A stretch of DNA of 64,000 nucleotides from positions 2,420,130 through 2,484,129 of the forward strand of contig NZ_CP097810.1 in the NCBI RefSeq assembly GCF_000364165.2. Direction: 5' to 3'. This document shows positions 1 through 7,951 of the stretch, one piece after another. The stretch is from Clostridium sp. MD294. GTDB taxonomy: Bacteria; Bacillota; Clostridia; Lachnospirales; Anaerotignaceae. How positions within the stretch are numbered: the first letter of the stretch is position 1; each line of letters begins with the position of its first letter. The notes beneath the pieces are model-generated. The model was not told the DNA's origin. It did no database searches and was given only the letters and a program-made list of their open reading frames with translations. Both the position numbers and the translations under genes were made by a program.

Positions 1-127
1 ATTTATTATCCTTTCGATATTCTGGTACTAGCAAACCAATTTTATCGTAATAACGTAACGTTTTTACGGAAATATTGCATAATTTAGATACTTCGCCTAT
101 CAAATATGTTTTTTTCTGTTGTGCCAT
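1..127 (-). CDS. MerR-family transcriptional regulator, N-terminal part (runs off left edge)
   Basis: The minus strand from ATG at 127 reads MAQQKKTYLIGEVSKL and then CNISVKTLRYYDKIGLLVP before leaving the window. This is the typical winged helix-turn-helix start of MerR proteins, with the TLRYYDKIGLL signature. A ribosome-binding site (AAAGGGAGAAG) precedes the ATG. The effector-binding C-terminal half is not visible, so the ligand class is unknown. It lies directly downstream of, and in the same direction as, the CoA-transferase and acl genes. Two acl promoters nearby have the 19-bp -35/-10 spacing that MerR activators require, so this is the obvious candidate regulator of the beta-alanine cluster (inference). 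Confidence 0.88.
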   Translation of the reverse strand, partial: MAQQKKTYLIGEVSKLCNISVKTLRYYDKIGLLVPEYRKDNK

Positions 128-151
128 ATCACTTCTCCCTTTCTATTAAAA

Positions 152-175
152 TTCAATCCTTGAACTTGTATTATA
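152..175 (-). promoter_or_regulatory. Promoter -10 and small dyad in front of the merR gene
   Basis: On the minus strand a TATAAT hexamer (170-175) is followed by a 13-base dyad TTCAAGGATTGAA (152-164; arms TTCAA/TTGAA around GGA), then the merR ribosome-binding site. The regulator therefore probably has its own promoter, and the dyad just after the -10 could be an autoregulatory site. No convincing -35 is seen. Confidence 0.4.
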
Positions 176-200
176 TCATGAAAGGTTGTTTAAAATAATA

Positions 201-1388
201 TTAAATCACATTTTTATATTTTAATTGTTCTACATCTAGCTTTTGATAACCAATTTGTTCCAATATAGCAGTATTATCTTCTCCCAAAATAGGAGCAGCT
301 TTTTGAGGCATATCTATTTCACCATGAATTTTAATAGGAGTGCCAGGAATACGAATTTCTTGTTCCATACCAGGTTGATATACTTTCCATAACATATTTC
401 TTTCCTTTGTTTGAGGGTGCTCTGCTGCTTGAGGAATGCTTAAAATCTCACCAAAAGGAATAGACAATCCAGAAATAATTTCTTCTAATTCTTTTACTGT
501 TTTTGTTGTAGTCCATTGTTCTATAATTGGTTTTAATTCTTTATAATTTTCACATCGTAGCAAATTTGTTACAAAACGAGGATCATCAATTAAATCTTCT
601 CTATTCATAGCACCACAAAGAGCAGCATACATTTTATCAGTTCCACAGCCCATAACAAAATCTCCATCTTTTCCTTTGAAAGAGTCAAAAGGAGCAATAG
701 AAGGGTCTTGATTTCCTGCACGATGTGGTGTTTTTCCTTCAACAGTATATTCTACAACAAAGTTTTCCATAACAGAAAATAAAGTATCCATCATAGAAAC
801 ATCAATGCGACGTCCAAAACCTGTTTTTTCTCTTTCATACAGTGCCATTAAAATACCCATACAAAGATAAGCACCACTATAATTATCTCCTACAGAAGGA
901 CCTATTTTACAAGGAGGACCATCTTCAAATCCAGTTACACTCATCATTCCGCTCATTGCTTGTGCAACAATATCATAAGCAGGACGCATAGATAACTCTC
1001 CTGTTAAACCAAATCCGCTTATAGAACCATATATAATACGAGGATTAATTTCTTTCATTTTTTCATAAGAAAATCCTAAACGTTCTAATACACCTACTTT
1101 ATAATTTTCACAAACAACATCTGCTGTTTTGAGCAATTCTGTAAAAATTTGTTTTCCTTCTTCTGTTTTTAAATTTAAAGTCATTCCTTTTTTGTTACGA
1201 TTGATATAAGCATAATATCCACTATACCCATTTTTCATAGGACCCCAATTACGAGTTTGGTCGCCTTTTTGTGGAGTTTCAATTTTAATAACTTCTGCAC
1301 CATGGTCTGCTAAATTCATTGTACAAAATGGTCCACTATATGCTTGTGTTAAGTCAAGAACACGAATTCCTTCTAAAGGTCTTTTCAT
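201..1388 (-). CDS. Family III CoA-transferase (CaiB/BaiF type)
   Basis: A 395-residue protein of the usual family length. It starts with the characteristic PLEGIRVLDLTQAYSGPF segment and contains ADHGAEVIKIE, the NxNKKGMTLNL block and GPSVGDNYSGAYLCMGILMAL. Asp168 is the expected catalytic aspartate that forms the aspartyl-CoA anhydride. Family III enzymes move CoA between carboxylic acids; the substrate pair cannot be read from sequence. Its place downstream of a beta-alanyl-CoA:ammonia lyase suggests that it loads CoA onto beta-alanine from a product acyl-CoA such as acryloyl- or propionyl-CoA (inference). A ribosome-binding site (GGGGAGG) precedes the ATG. A terminator-like hairpin lies between acl copy 1 and this gene, so its level may be set by read-through. 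Confidence 0.85.
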   Translation of the reverse strand: MKRPLEGIRVLDLTQAYSGPFCTMNLADHGAEVIKIETPQKGDQTRNWGPMKNGYSGYYAYINRNKKGMTLNLKTEEGKQIFTELLKTADVVCENYKVGVLERLGFSYEKMKEINPRIIYGSISGFGLTGELSMRPAYDIVAQAMSGMMSVTGFEDGPPCKIGPSVGDNYSGAYLCMGILMALYEREKTGFGRRIDVSMMDTLFSVMENFVVEYTVEGKTPHRAGNQDPSIAPFDSFKGKDGDFVMGCGTDKMYAALCGAMNREDLIDDPRFVTNLLRCENYKELKPIIEQWTTTKTVKELEEIISGLSIPFGEILSIPQAAEHPQTKERNMLWKVYQPGMEQEIRIPGTPIKIHGEIDMPQKAAPILGEDNTAILEQIGYQKLDVEQLKYKNVI

Positions 1389-1423
1389 AAGTCATTCCTC
1401 CCCTATTTTTAGAAAAATTTTAG

Positions 1424-1451
1424 GAAAAAGAAGGAGCGTTTGTGCTCCTTC
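1424..1451 (-). terminator. Terminator-like hairpin between acl copy 1 and the CoA-transferase gene
   Basis: Read on the minus strand, GAAGGAGC, a six-base loop and GCTCCTTC are followed by a T tract. It sits after the acl stop codon (1499) and before the CoA-transferase start (1388), so it could reduce expression of the distal gene. Confidence 0.65.
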
Positions 1452-1498
1452 TCAAACTACCAAAATTTATAAAAAGATTTTTATTTACATTAACATAA

Positions 1499-1957
1499 TT
1501 ATTCTCCTGGGTGTTTTCTATCCATGAAAGTACTTTCTTGAGGACCTCTTTGGTCTTTTTTCGCAATAAACAAGCTTCCTGTTGCTCTACCACAAAGTAC
1601 TGGAGGTTCACAAGCTGTTGCTGCTGTACCAGGTGTTGCTACGCCACTTAAATCAGCATCTGTTCTATCTAATTGTGTAGCAACTTTCCATGCCTCAAAT
1701 TTACAAGTATAAGATTGATTTCCTACTTTTTCAATCCAGCCATGATATTCCATGAAGTCACCTACATATACAGGTGCTAAAAATTCAATATTTTCATATC
1801 CTAAAAACAAGCTGATGTCACCATCTACATAAACCATAAGCTCCGTGCCAACATCGCCCCATTGATTTACAATTCTTGCACCATTTACTAAACCACCTAC
1901 ATAATGTGCATCTTTTGCACTCATCATTAAATGATGTACCACTTTTTTACCTACCAT
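1499..1957 (-). CDS. acl: Beta-alanyl-CoA:ammonia lyase, copy 1
   Basis: A 152-residue hotdog-fold protein. The sequence around VGKKVVHHLMMSAKDAH, NGARIVNQWGDVGTELMVY and VGDFMEYHGWIEKVG matches what I recall of beta-alanyl-CoA:ammonia lyase of Clostridium propionicum (about 145 residues). That enzyme removes ammonia from beta-alanyl-CoA to give acryloyl-CoA. The closest alternative is 3-aminobutyryl-CoA ammonia-lyase of lysine fermentation; the neighbouring reductive pyrimidine degradation genes favour beta-alanine. Compared with copy 2 at 7362-7820 it differs at only five residues (N/D, N/K, I/V, G/S, T/S by eye). A terminator lies upstream (2144-2171) and its own MerR-type promoter at 2023-2053 drives it. 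The ATG has a GGAGG ribosome-binding site. Confidence 0.87.
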   Translation of the reverse strand: MVGKKVVHHLMMSAKDAHYVGGLVNGARIVNQWGDVGTELMVYVDGDISLFLGYENIEFLAPVYVGDFMEYHGWIEKVGNQSYTCKFEAWKVATQLDRTDADLSGVATPGTAATACEPPVLCGRATGSLFIAKKDQRGPQESTFMDRKHPGE

Positions 1958-2022
1958 AATAATAATTCCTCCTTATCATTTTATAATCATAGATAGCGAA
2001 ACTTTTGTTTTGCTTTAATATG

Positions 2023-2053
2023 ATTTTATTTGTTCCATCAAAAGGAATGTCAA
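2023..2053 (-). promoter_or_regulatory. MerR-type promoter of acl copy 1 (19-bp spacer)
   Basis: On the minus strand a perfect -35 TTGACA (2048-2053) and a -10 TAAAAT (2023-2028) are separated by exactly 19 bases. The spacer contains an imperfect dyad TTCC...GGAA. Nineteen base pairs is the overlong spacing used by promoters that MerR proteins activate by untwisting DNA. The acl copy 2 promoter has the same two hexamers and the same spacing. Confidence 0.7.
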
Positions 2054-2104
2054 TAATGAGTTTTAATTTTTTTATAAAATTTTTAAAAGAAATATTTCAA
2101 AAAC

Positions 2105-2120
2105 TCTAGTAAGGGGAGGG
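2105..2120 (-). promoter_or_regulatory. Conserved upstream element of acl copy 1
   Basis: Minus-strand CCCTCCCCTTACTAGA. It lies with exactly 51 bases between it and the -35 of the acl promoter. A 13/16 match sits at the identical distance from the acl copy 2 -35 (7952-7967), and 13 identical bases recur at 8141-8153 on the plus strand. It is probably a binding site for a regulator. Confidence 0.55.
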
Positions 2121-2143
2121 TTTTAAAATTATATTTGCTCAAT

Positions 2144-2171
2144 AAAAATAGGCGATATTTTCGCCTATTTT
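2144..2171 (-). terminator. Intrinsic terminator after the preA-like gene
   Basis: A stem AATAGGCGA/TCGCCTATT with a four-base loop, flanked by A and T tracts, lies between the preA-like stop (2270) and the acl copy 1 promoter. It separates the two transcription units; the symmetric tracts would allow termination in either direction. Confidence 0.75.
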
Positions 2172-2269
2172 ATTAAAGTATTATAAAATTTGATATTATT
2201 TTATTTAAAAATAACACTATATTGTTTCTCATTTCATAATATTATTGGGAGAGTTTTTTTAACGTGCCG

Positions 2270-3781
2270 TTAATTTTTTTTATTTGCCGGAATTTTAATA
2301 CGTTGTTCTACAGTACCAATTGCATTAGAAGGACATACCAATTTACAAAGATGACAGCCCACACATTTACTTCCGTTCAGTTTTGGAATTTTAGTACTGG
2401 TGTCAAAATCAATTGCCTGATGACCACCATCATAACAAGAAATATAACAACGACCACAACCTACACATTTTTCTAAATCAAAAGCAGGGAATAAACAAGT
2501 AAATCTTTCTACTTCTGGAGGAGCAACAACTGTATTTTTTGCACCACCTATCAAATCAGATACTCTTTGTATTCCTTTTTCTCCCATATAACGTTTTAAT
2601 CCGTCTAACATATCCTCTATTACACGATAACCATATTCCATAACAGAAGTAGTTACTTGAAGGCTTTCTGCACCCAAAAGTAAAAACTCTAATCCATCAT
2701 GCCATGTTTCAATACCTCCCATACCACTAATAGGAAGTTCTAATTCACTATCATTTGCCATATCACAAATAAAACGTAAAGCAATCGGTTTTACAGCAAC
2801 ACCAGAATATCCACCAATCATAGAACGTCCATTTACAGCAGGCTCTGCAACACACTCTTTCAAATCTACGCCGGTAATACTGCGAATAGTATTAATTGCA
2901 GCAATGCCATCTGCACCACCTCTTTTTGCTGCACGAGCAAATGGTACCATATCTGCAACATTAGGTGTCATTTTTGCTAATACTGGCAATTTTGTGCCTT
3001 TTTTTGTCGCTCTTGTAAAACGTTCAATAAGTTCTTCATCTTGACCAATTGTAATACCAATATCAGAATTTTCTAAATTTGGACAGGAAAAATTACATTC
3101 TATAACATCAACGCCTGCTTGTTCACACGCTTTTGCAATAGATGTCCATTCTTCTTCATTTCGTCCCATAATAGATGCAACAATTATTTTTGTAGGGAAA
3201 TCTTTTTTCAATTGACTCAAAATTTTCATATCTTCTTCAACCGTATTATGAGATAACTCTTCAATATTTTTAAAACCATAAAAAGAACCATTTTGTTTTT
3301 TTGTTGCAGAAAAACGAGGAGAACAGTCATTTTGTTCAAAATCTTGTATCGTTTTAAAAACAATACCTGCCCACCCCATTTTTAATGCTTTTGCACACAT
3401 TTCATAATTGCTTGCTACAACGGAAGAAGAAAGTAAAAATGGATTTTCTAGTTTTACACCACAAATAGAAGCACTTAAATCAATATTTTTATAAGAAATA
3501 ATTTTTTCATTTTTTGCATCTTTTTCTAAAGCAGTCATCACATTTTTAATTGCGACAGAATGTGATTTTTTTCCTTTTACACATGCTCTTTCACAAGGAG
3601 CATCACAATTATTACAGCTTTCACTCATTTTTAATACAGCACCATCTATATTATCAAAATACAAACTACGTATAATATCTCCAACAGAAATCCCTTTTGG
3701 ACAGGCTTTTGTACAGGCAGGTTCATGACAAAGTAAACAACGAGCTACTTCAGACATATCTACAGTTTTGTTTAAAATCAT
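2270..3781 (-). CDS. preA: Dihydropyrimidine dehydrogenase-like protein, PreA type with N-terminal Fe-S domain
   Basis: A 503-residue protein. Residues 15-70 hold two four-cysteine groups (C15, C18, C23, C27 and C56, C59, C63, C67), resembling the N-terminal Fe-S domain of mammalian dihydropyrimidine dehydrogenase and PreT. Residues about 100-400 form a DHOD-like FMN barrel, with C233 in NFSCPN at the position of the catalytic cysteine. Residues 439-483 hold two classical 4Fe-4S motifs. E. coli PreA is about 410 residues and lacks the N-terminal domain; the FAD and NADPH domains of PreT are absent here. The likely reaction is reduction of uracil or thymine to the dihydro form, with ferredoxin or an unlinked partner as electron donor (inference). 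Neighbouring dihydropyrimidinase and amidohydrolase genes support the assignment. CPN replaces the CPH of mammalian enzymes. The ATG has a GGAGG-type site. Confidence 0.85.
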   Translation of the reverse strand: MILNKTVDMSEVARCLLCHEPACTKACPKGISVGDIIRSLYFDNIDGAVLKMSESCNNCDAPCERACVKGKKSHSVAIKNVMTALEKDAKNEKIISYKNIDLSASICGVKLENPFLLSSSVVASNYEMCAKALKMGWAGIVFKTIQDFEQNDCSPRFSATKKQNGSFYGFKNIEELSHNTVEEDMKILSQLKKDFPTKIIVASIMGRNEEEWTSIAKACEQAGVDVIECNFSCPNLENSDIGITIGQDEELIERFTRATKKGTKLPVLAKMTPNVADMVPFARAAKRGGADGIAAINTIRSITGVDLKECVAEPAVNGRSMIGGYSGVAVKPIALRFICDMANDSELELPISGMGGIETWHDGLEFLLLGAESLQVTTSVMEYGYRVIEDMLDGLKRYMGEKGIQRVSDLIGGAKNTVVAPPEVERFTCLFPAFDLEKCVGCGRCYISCYDGGHQAIDFDTSTKIPKLNGSKCVGCHLCKLVCPSNAIGTVEQRIKIPANKKN

Positions 3782-3819
3782 AATTTCTTCCTCCTTTAAT
3801 TTTACTGATTATTATTTTT

Positions 3820-3864
3820 TTAAAAAATGCCATTGCAGAAAACAGCCTCTTTTCCACAATGGCA
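3820..3864 (-). terminator. Terminator between DUF1097 gene and preA-like gene
   Basis: Minus-strand stem TGCCATTG(tg)GAAAA pairs with TTTTC(tg)CAATGGCA and is followed by a T run. It lies between the end of the DUF1097 gene (3901) and the preA-like start (3781), so the latter may depend on read-through or an unseen promoter. Confidence 0.7.
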
Positions 3865-3900
3865 AGCAGTATTTATATTTGAAAAATGATATTCATTTAT

Positions 3901-4428
3901 TTAAGCATCTATGTTTTGGTTTTGTTCTTTGTTAAATATTTTTCGTAAAATATTTGCTCCTTGTTCACAAAGAAATCCTACAAAAACGCCTAAAAGTAGT
4001 GATGGCAATATTACAAAATTGATACCATTACAACAAGAGAGTACTCCTTCATATATAAAATCTCCCATTGCTGCAAACGTAGTAAAACAGCCAAAAAATA
4101 TTCCCGGAACATAGCTCCATAAATTCCACTTACTTACTGCAACTGCAACATAAGACAATATTGCACTGAATATGGAAGCAATAATTGCAGAATTTGCAGT
4201 ATTAAATATATTTCCTGCTATTACACAAGCTGATGACAATATAAAACCTGTAATAATACAAATTAAAGTTTTTGTCAAAGACTTTGTACCCCCTCCAGCA
4301 GGACAGGCAAAAAATGCAGTACAACCACCAAATCCACCCCAGCCGAGCATACCAATAATAGGTGCAATAAAGTTCCAAATGCCACAAACAATACCTGTAG
4401 AAAGACTAATTGCAACAACAGATGTCAT
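3901..4428 (-). CDS. DUF1097-family integral membrane protein (candidate transporter)
   Basis: 175 residues, almost entirely hydrophobic, with about five or six membrane segments and a short charged C-terminal tail (KIFNKEQNQN). The glycine-rich GMLGWGGFGGCTAFFACPAGG segment fits the DUF1097 family (E. coli YcdZ-like) of unassigned function. The gene sits between dihydropyrimidinase and the dihydropyrimidine dehydrogenase, in the same orientation. No UraA-type nucleobase permease is visible in this cluster, so a role in uptake of a pyrimidine or beta-alanine, or in export of a product, is a reasonable inference only. Start chosen at an ATG with a GGAGG ribosome-binding site. Confidence 0.75.
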   Translation of the reverse strand: MTSVVAISLSTGIVCGIWNFIAPIIGMLGWGGFGGCTAFFACPAGGGTKSLTKTLICIITGFILSSACVIAGNIFNTANSAIIASIFSAILSYVAVAVSKWNLWSYVPGIFFGCFTTFAAMGDFIYEGVLSCCNGINFVILPSLLLGVFVGFLCEQGANILRKIFNKEQNQNIDA

Positions 4429-4478
4429 AAGCTATCCTCCTTATTTATATCAGTTGAATAGATAAATTATAATTCATA

Positions 4479-5861
4479 TTAAAGAATTTGGCCTTTTCCA
4501 CGTTTTACAAATTTGCCATAGCCTTCTTCTCCCACAAATTCACCATTTTCTGCTATAACTTTACCGCGACAGATTGTCATTACTGGATAACCGTCAAGTT
4601 GTTCTCCATCAAAAGTAGTATAGTCAACATTTTCATGAAGCATATCCACATTTACAGTAACTTTTTTGTTTGGGTCATACAAAAATAAATCTGCATCACT
4701 TCCTACTGCAATTGTTCCTTTTTGAGGATACATACCAAATACCTTTGCAGGATTTGTAGCAGTAACTTCTACAATTTTTTCATAAGTTAAACCATGTTTT
4801 GGTCCATGAGAAAGCATAATTGGCATTCTTAATTCAATGCCTGGTGCACCATTTGGTATTTTTGTAAAATCATCAATGCCCAATTTTTTCTGTTCCATAA
4901 AAAATGGACAATGGTCTGTTGCAACTGTTTGCAATACACCTTCTTTAATAGATTTCCAAATATAGTCCCAATTTTTTTTATCTCTCAAAGGAGGAGACAT
5001 AACGTATTTAGAGCCAGCAAAATTTGGTTCTTCATAATCATCAATAGAACGAATTAAGTATTGTGGGCAAGTTTCTCCCATTACTTTTACACCACGCTCA
5101 CGAGCAGATTTAATTTCAGAAATAGATTCTTCACAACTGTTATGCACAATAAATAAAGGGGCATCTGCCATTTCTGCCAAACGGATTGCTCTATTTGCAG
5201 CTTCTCCTTCACAGGCAGCAGGGCGAGATATAGGGTGATATTTTGGTTCAATTTTGCCTTCTGTTAAAAGTTTTTCTGTTAAATATTTTATAACATAATA
5301 ATTTTCACAGTGTACTCCTATTGTTGCACCACATTTTGCAGCATTTTCTAGAATTTCTATAAATTCGCCATCTTCTACTCTCATACCATCATATACCATA
5401 TATACTTTAAAACTAGAATATCCCTTTTCTACCATAATAGGCATTTCTTTGATAGTATTTTCATTGACATCAGTAATAGCTATATGGAATGCGTAATCAA
5501 TGCAGGCTTTGTTGTCTGCTTTTTCATGCCATATTTTTGCTGCTTCTGAAAGGCTTTTTCCTTGAGGTTGTACAGAATAATCAACTATTGTTGTTGTACC
5601 ACCACAAGCTGCTGCCTTTGTTCCAGTAATAAAGTCATCACTGGAAAATGTGCCGCCAAAAGGCATATCTAAATGGGTATGTCCATCAATACCGCCAGGA
5701 AATACAAATTTGTTTGCTGCATCTATTACTTTATCAGCATCATCATGTAAATTAACTGCGATTTCTGCAATTTTGCTATCAATAATACCAATATCCCCTT
5801 TATAGCGGTCAGATGCTGTTACAATCATACCATTTTTTATTATCATATCAAATTTGCTCAT
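4479..5861 (-). CDS. hydA: Dihydropyrimidinase / D-hydantoinase
   Basis: 460 residues, the normal length for cyclic amidohydrolases. Metal ligands are visible: H61 and H63 in GGIDGHTHLDM, K152 in SSFKVYMVYDG as the expected carboxylated lysine, plus histidines in GVHCENYYV and FIVHNSCEE and the aspartate in VATDHCPF. It opens dihydrouracil or dihydrothymine to the N-carbamoyl-beta-amino acid. The next gene upstream encodes the enzyme for the following step (33-base gap) and the dehydrogenase for the preceding step lies downstream, so the pathway role is well supported. Hydantoin as substrate cannot be excluded. ATG with GGAGG site. Confidence 0.92.
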   Translation of the reverse strand: MSKFDMIIKNGMIVTASDRYKGDIGIIDSKIAEIAVNLHDDADKVIDAANKFVFPGGIDGHTHLDMPFGGTFSSDDFITGTKAAACGGTTTIVDYSVQPQGKSLSEAAKIWHEKADNKACIDYAFHIAITDVNENTIKEMPIMVEKGYSSFKVYMVYDGMRVEDGEFIEILENAAKCGATIGVHCENYYVIKYLTEKLLTEGKIEPKYHPISRPAACEGEAANRAIRLAEMADAPLFIVHNSCEESISEIKSARERGVKVMGETCPQYLIRSIDDYEEPNFAGSKYVMSPPLRDKKNWDYIWKSIKEGVLQTVATDHCPFFMEQKKLGIDDFTKIPNGAPGIELRMPIMLSHGPKHGLTYEKIVEVTATNPAKVFGMYPQKGTIAVGSDADLFLYDPNKKVTVNVDMLHENVDYTTFDGEQLDGYPVMTICRGKVIAENGEFVGEEGYGKFVKRGKGQIL

Positions 5862-5893
5862 ATATCATACCTCCTTATTTTTGCTTTGCATTT

Positions 5894-7162
5894 TTAATCA
5901 GTTGCTTTATCTGCTTTTAATACAGCATTTAACATAACAGATGCACCATCTGTACATTGTTGTGCTGAAGTATGTTCTACTTCACAATGGGAAAGCCCTT
6001 TATCAGAAGGAACAAATATCATTGTAGTAGGAAGCATATAAGAAATATATTGTGCATCGTGTCCTGCACCAGAGTTAATATCCATATGAGAAATACCTAA
6101 TTCTTCTACTGCTTCTCTTACATAACCAACTAATTCTTTATTCCAATAAACAGTATCTCTATTCCAACCTAAAACAACCTCACATTTGCAGCCTTTCCAT
6201 TCTCTTTTTGGCAATGTTGCAAGAATTTCACGAACTTTATTTAATACATCAGGATTTTCATGCCTTACATCAATAGAGAAATCAAAAAAGTCAGGAATAA
6301 CTGTATTTACACAAGGGTGAATTACAACTTCACCTGTTGTATACACTAAATCTTCATATCCTAATTTATCAATTTCTTCATGCAAATAACACAATGCTTC
6401 TGCAGCAGCATGAAAAGCGTCATGTCTTTTTTTCATAGGGAATGTTCCTGCATGAGCAGCAAAACCATAAAATTTTACTCTATAAATCATTTGTCCTAAT
6501 ACACAAGTTACTACACCAATATTTTTATTTGCATCTTCAAGAATAGGTCCTTGTTCAATATGCAATTCAAATAATGCTTTATATTTATCTGGTGACATTC
6601 TATTTGAAATATCACCTTTGTATTTGAAATTTTCTAATTTTTTGCCAAATGTCATTTCAGGGTCTAATATAGATTTTGATGCCATCATTTTATTGTATTC
6701 AAAGTTATCTTTAAAACGCTCTGGCATATAATCATGTGCTAAAATACCAGAACACATCATACAAGGGGGAAATTCAGAACCTTCTTCATTTGTAAAAATC
6801 ATAGCAGTAAGTGGATGTACATGAGGTATATTTTCTTTCACTACAGTTTCTAACACTTCCATAGCACCCATAACACCTAATATACCATCATAGTTACCAC
6901 CATTTTTTACAGAATCACAATGAGAGCCCATAACAATTCTCTTTGCATTAGGGTCAGAGCCAGCAATTGTAGCATAAATATTTGCTAAATCATCTGTTTC
7001 AATACTTGCACCAATTGCTGTCATTCTCTTAACAAATTCATCTCTTGCTTGTATGGCTTCTTCAGAAAGAGAATATCTAGTAATACCACCATGACCTGCA
7101 TCGCCAAATTGCGAAAAAGTTTTAATTTTATCTTCCATTCTTTTTACATCACATTTATACAT
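5894..7162 (-). CDS. N-carbamoyl-beta-alanine amidohydrolase (M20 hydantoinase/carbamoylase family)
   Basis: 422 residues. The M20 di-zinc motifs are visible: GSHCDSVKNGGNYDGILGV supplies His and the bridging Asp, TNEEGSEFPP the catalytic and metal glutamates, ELHIEQGPILE a further histidine, and GAGHDAQYI a late segment. This subfamily holds beta-ureidopropionase, L-carbamoylases and allantoate amidohydrolase. Position next to dihydropyrimidinase makes N-carbamoyl-beta-alanine -> beta-alanine + CO2 + NH3 the best assignment. Start at 7162 is preceded by GGAGA. The gene follows acl copy 2 with a gap of about 200 bases and probably shares its transcript. Confidence 0.88.
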   Translation of the reverse strand: MYKCDVKRMEDKIKTFSQFGDAGHGGITRYSLSEEAIQARDEFVKRMTAIGASIETDDLANIYATIAGSDPNAKRIVMGSHCDSVKNGGNYDGILGVMGAMEVLETVVKENIPHVHPLTAMIFTNEEGSEFPPCMMCSGILAHDYMPERFKDNFEYNKMMASKSILDPEMTFGKKLENFKYKGDISNRMSPDKYKALFELHIEQGPILEDANKNIGVVTCVLGQMIYRVKFYGFAAHAGTFPMKKRHDAFHAAAEALCYLHEEIDKLGYEDLVYTTGEVVIHPCVNTVIPDFFDFSIDVRHENPDVLNKVREILATLPKREWKGCKCEVVLGWNRDTVYWNKELVGYVREAVEELGISHMDINSGAGHDAQYISYMLPTTMIFVPSDKGLSHCEVEHTSAQQCTDGASVMLNAVLKADKATD

Positions 7163-7361
7163 TTTTATCTCTCCTTTTCTATTTTATTTTTGGAGCAAAA
7201 ATACAAAATAATTAACATATTGTGTGTATATAAAAATGTCTTCGATATTTGTTTTAATATACTTATGTTTTATTAAAAATATGGATTGATTTTAAATATT
7301 GGATAATTTTTTAAAAAAAGGAGAATAATTACTTCTTTTTTTTAAATTCCTTAGTAAAAAA

Positions 7362-7820
7362 TTACTCACCTGGGTGTTTTCTATCCATAAAAGAAGACTC
7401 CTGAGGACCTCTTTGGTCTTTTTTCGCAATAAACAAGCTTCCTGTTGCTCTACCACAAAGTACTGGAGGTTCACAAGCTGTTGCTGCTGTACTAGGTGTT
7501 GCTACGCCACTTAAATCTGCATCTGTTCTATCTAATTGTGTAGCAACTTTCCATGCTTCAAATTTACAAGTATAAGATTGATTTCCTACTTTTTCAATCC
7601 AACCATGATATTCCATGAAGTCACCTACATATACAGGTGCTAAAAATTCTACTTTTTCATATCCTAAAAATAAACTGATGTCGCCATCTACATAAACCAT
7701 AAGCTCCGTACCAACGTCGCCCCATTGGTCAACTATTCTTGCTCCATTTACTAAACCACCTACATAATGTGCATCTTTTGCACTCATCATTAAATGATGT
7801 ACTACTTTTTTTCCTACCAT
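7362..7820 (-). CDS. acl: Beta-alanyl-CoA:ammonia lyase, copy 2
   Basis: 152 residues, differing from copy 1 at five positions by eye, so the pair is a recent duplication or is kept alike by gene conversion. Features are as for copy 1: hotdog-fold beginning with HHLMMSAKDAH and the TACEPPVLCGRATGSLF block. It is the first gene of the pyrimidine degradation cluster on the minus strand and has its own MerR-type promoter at 7870-7900. The flanking non-coding DNA is much less conserved than the gene, apart from the promoter elements. C. propionicum is also described as having two acl genes, which is consistent with this arrangement. ATG preceded by GGAGG. Confidence 0.87.
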   Translation of the reverse strand: MVGKKVVHHLMMSAKDAHYVGGLVNGARIVDQWGDVGTELMVYVDGDISLFLGYEKVEFLAPVYVGDFMEYHGWIEKVGNQSYTCKFEAWKVATQLDRTDADLSGVATPSTAATACEPPVLCGRATGSLFIAKKDQRGPQESSFMDRKHPGE

Positions 7821-7869
7821 AATATTTCCTCCTCTATACTAAATAAATTAAATTTTTTTAATTGATTAC

Positions 7870-7900
7870 ATTTTATTTCGTACAGTAAGAGGAGTGTCAA
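7870..7900 (-). promoter_or_regulatory. MerR-type promoter of acl copy 2 (19-bp spacer)
   Basis: Minus-strand TTGACA (7895-7900), 19 bases, then TAAAAT (7870-7875). Hexamers and spacing are identical to the promoter of copy 1, while the spacer sequences differ, which points to selection on architecture. Confidence 0.7.
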
Positions 7901-7951
7901 CAAATATTTTTGATTTTTTTGTTGTTTTTTAGAAAAAAATTTTTATTACAT

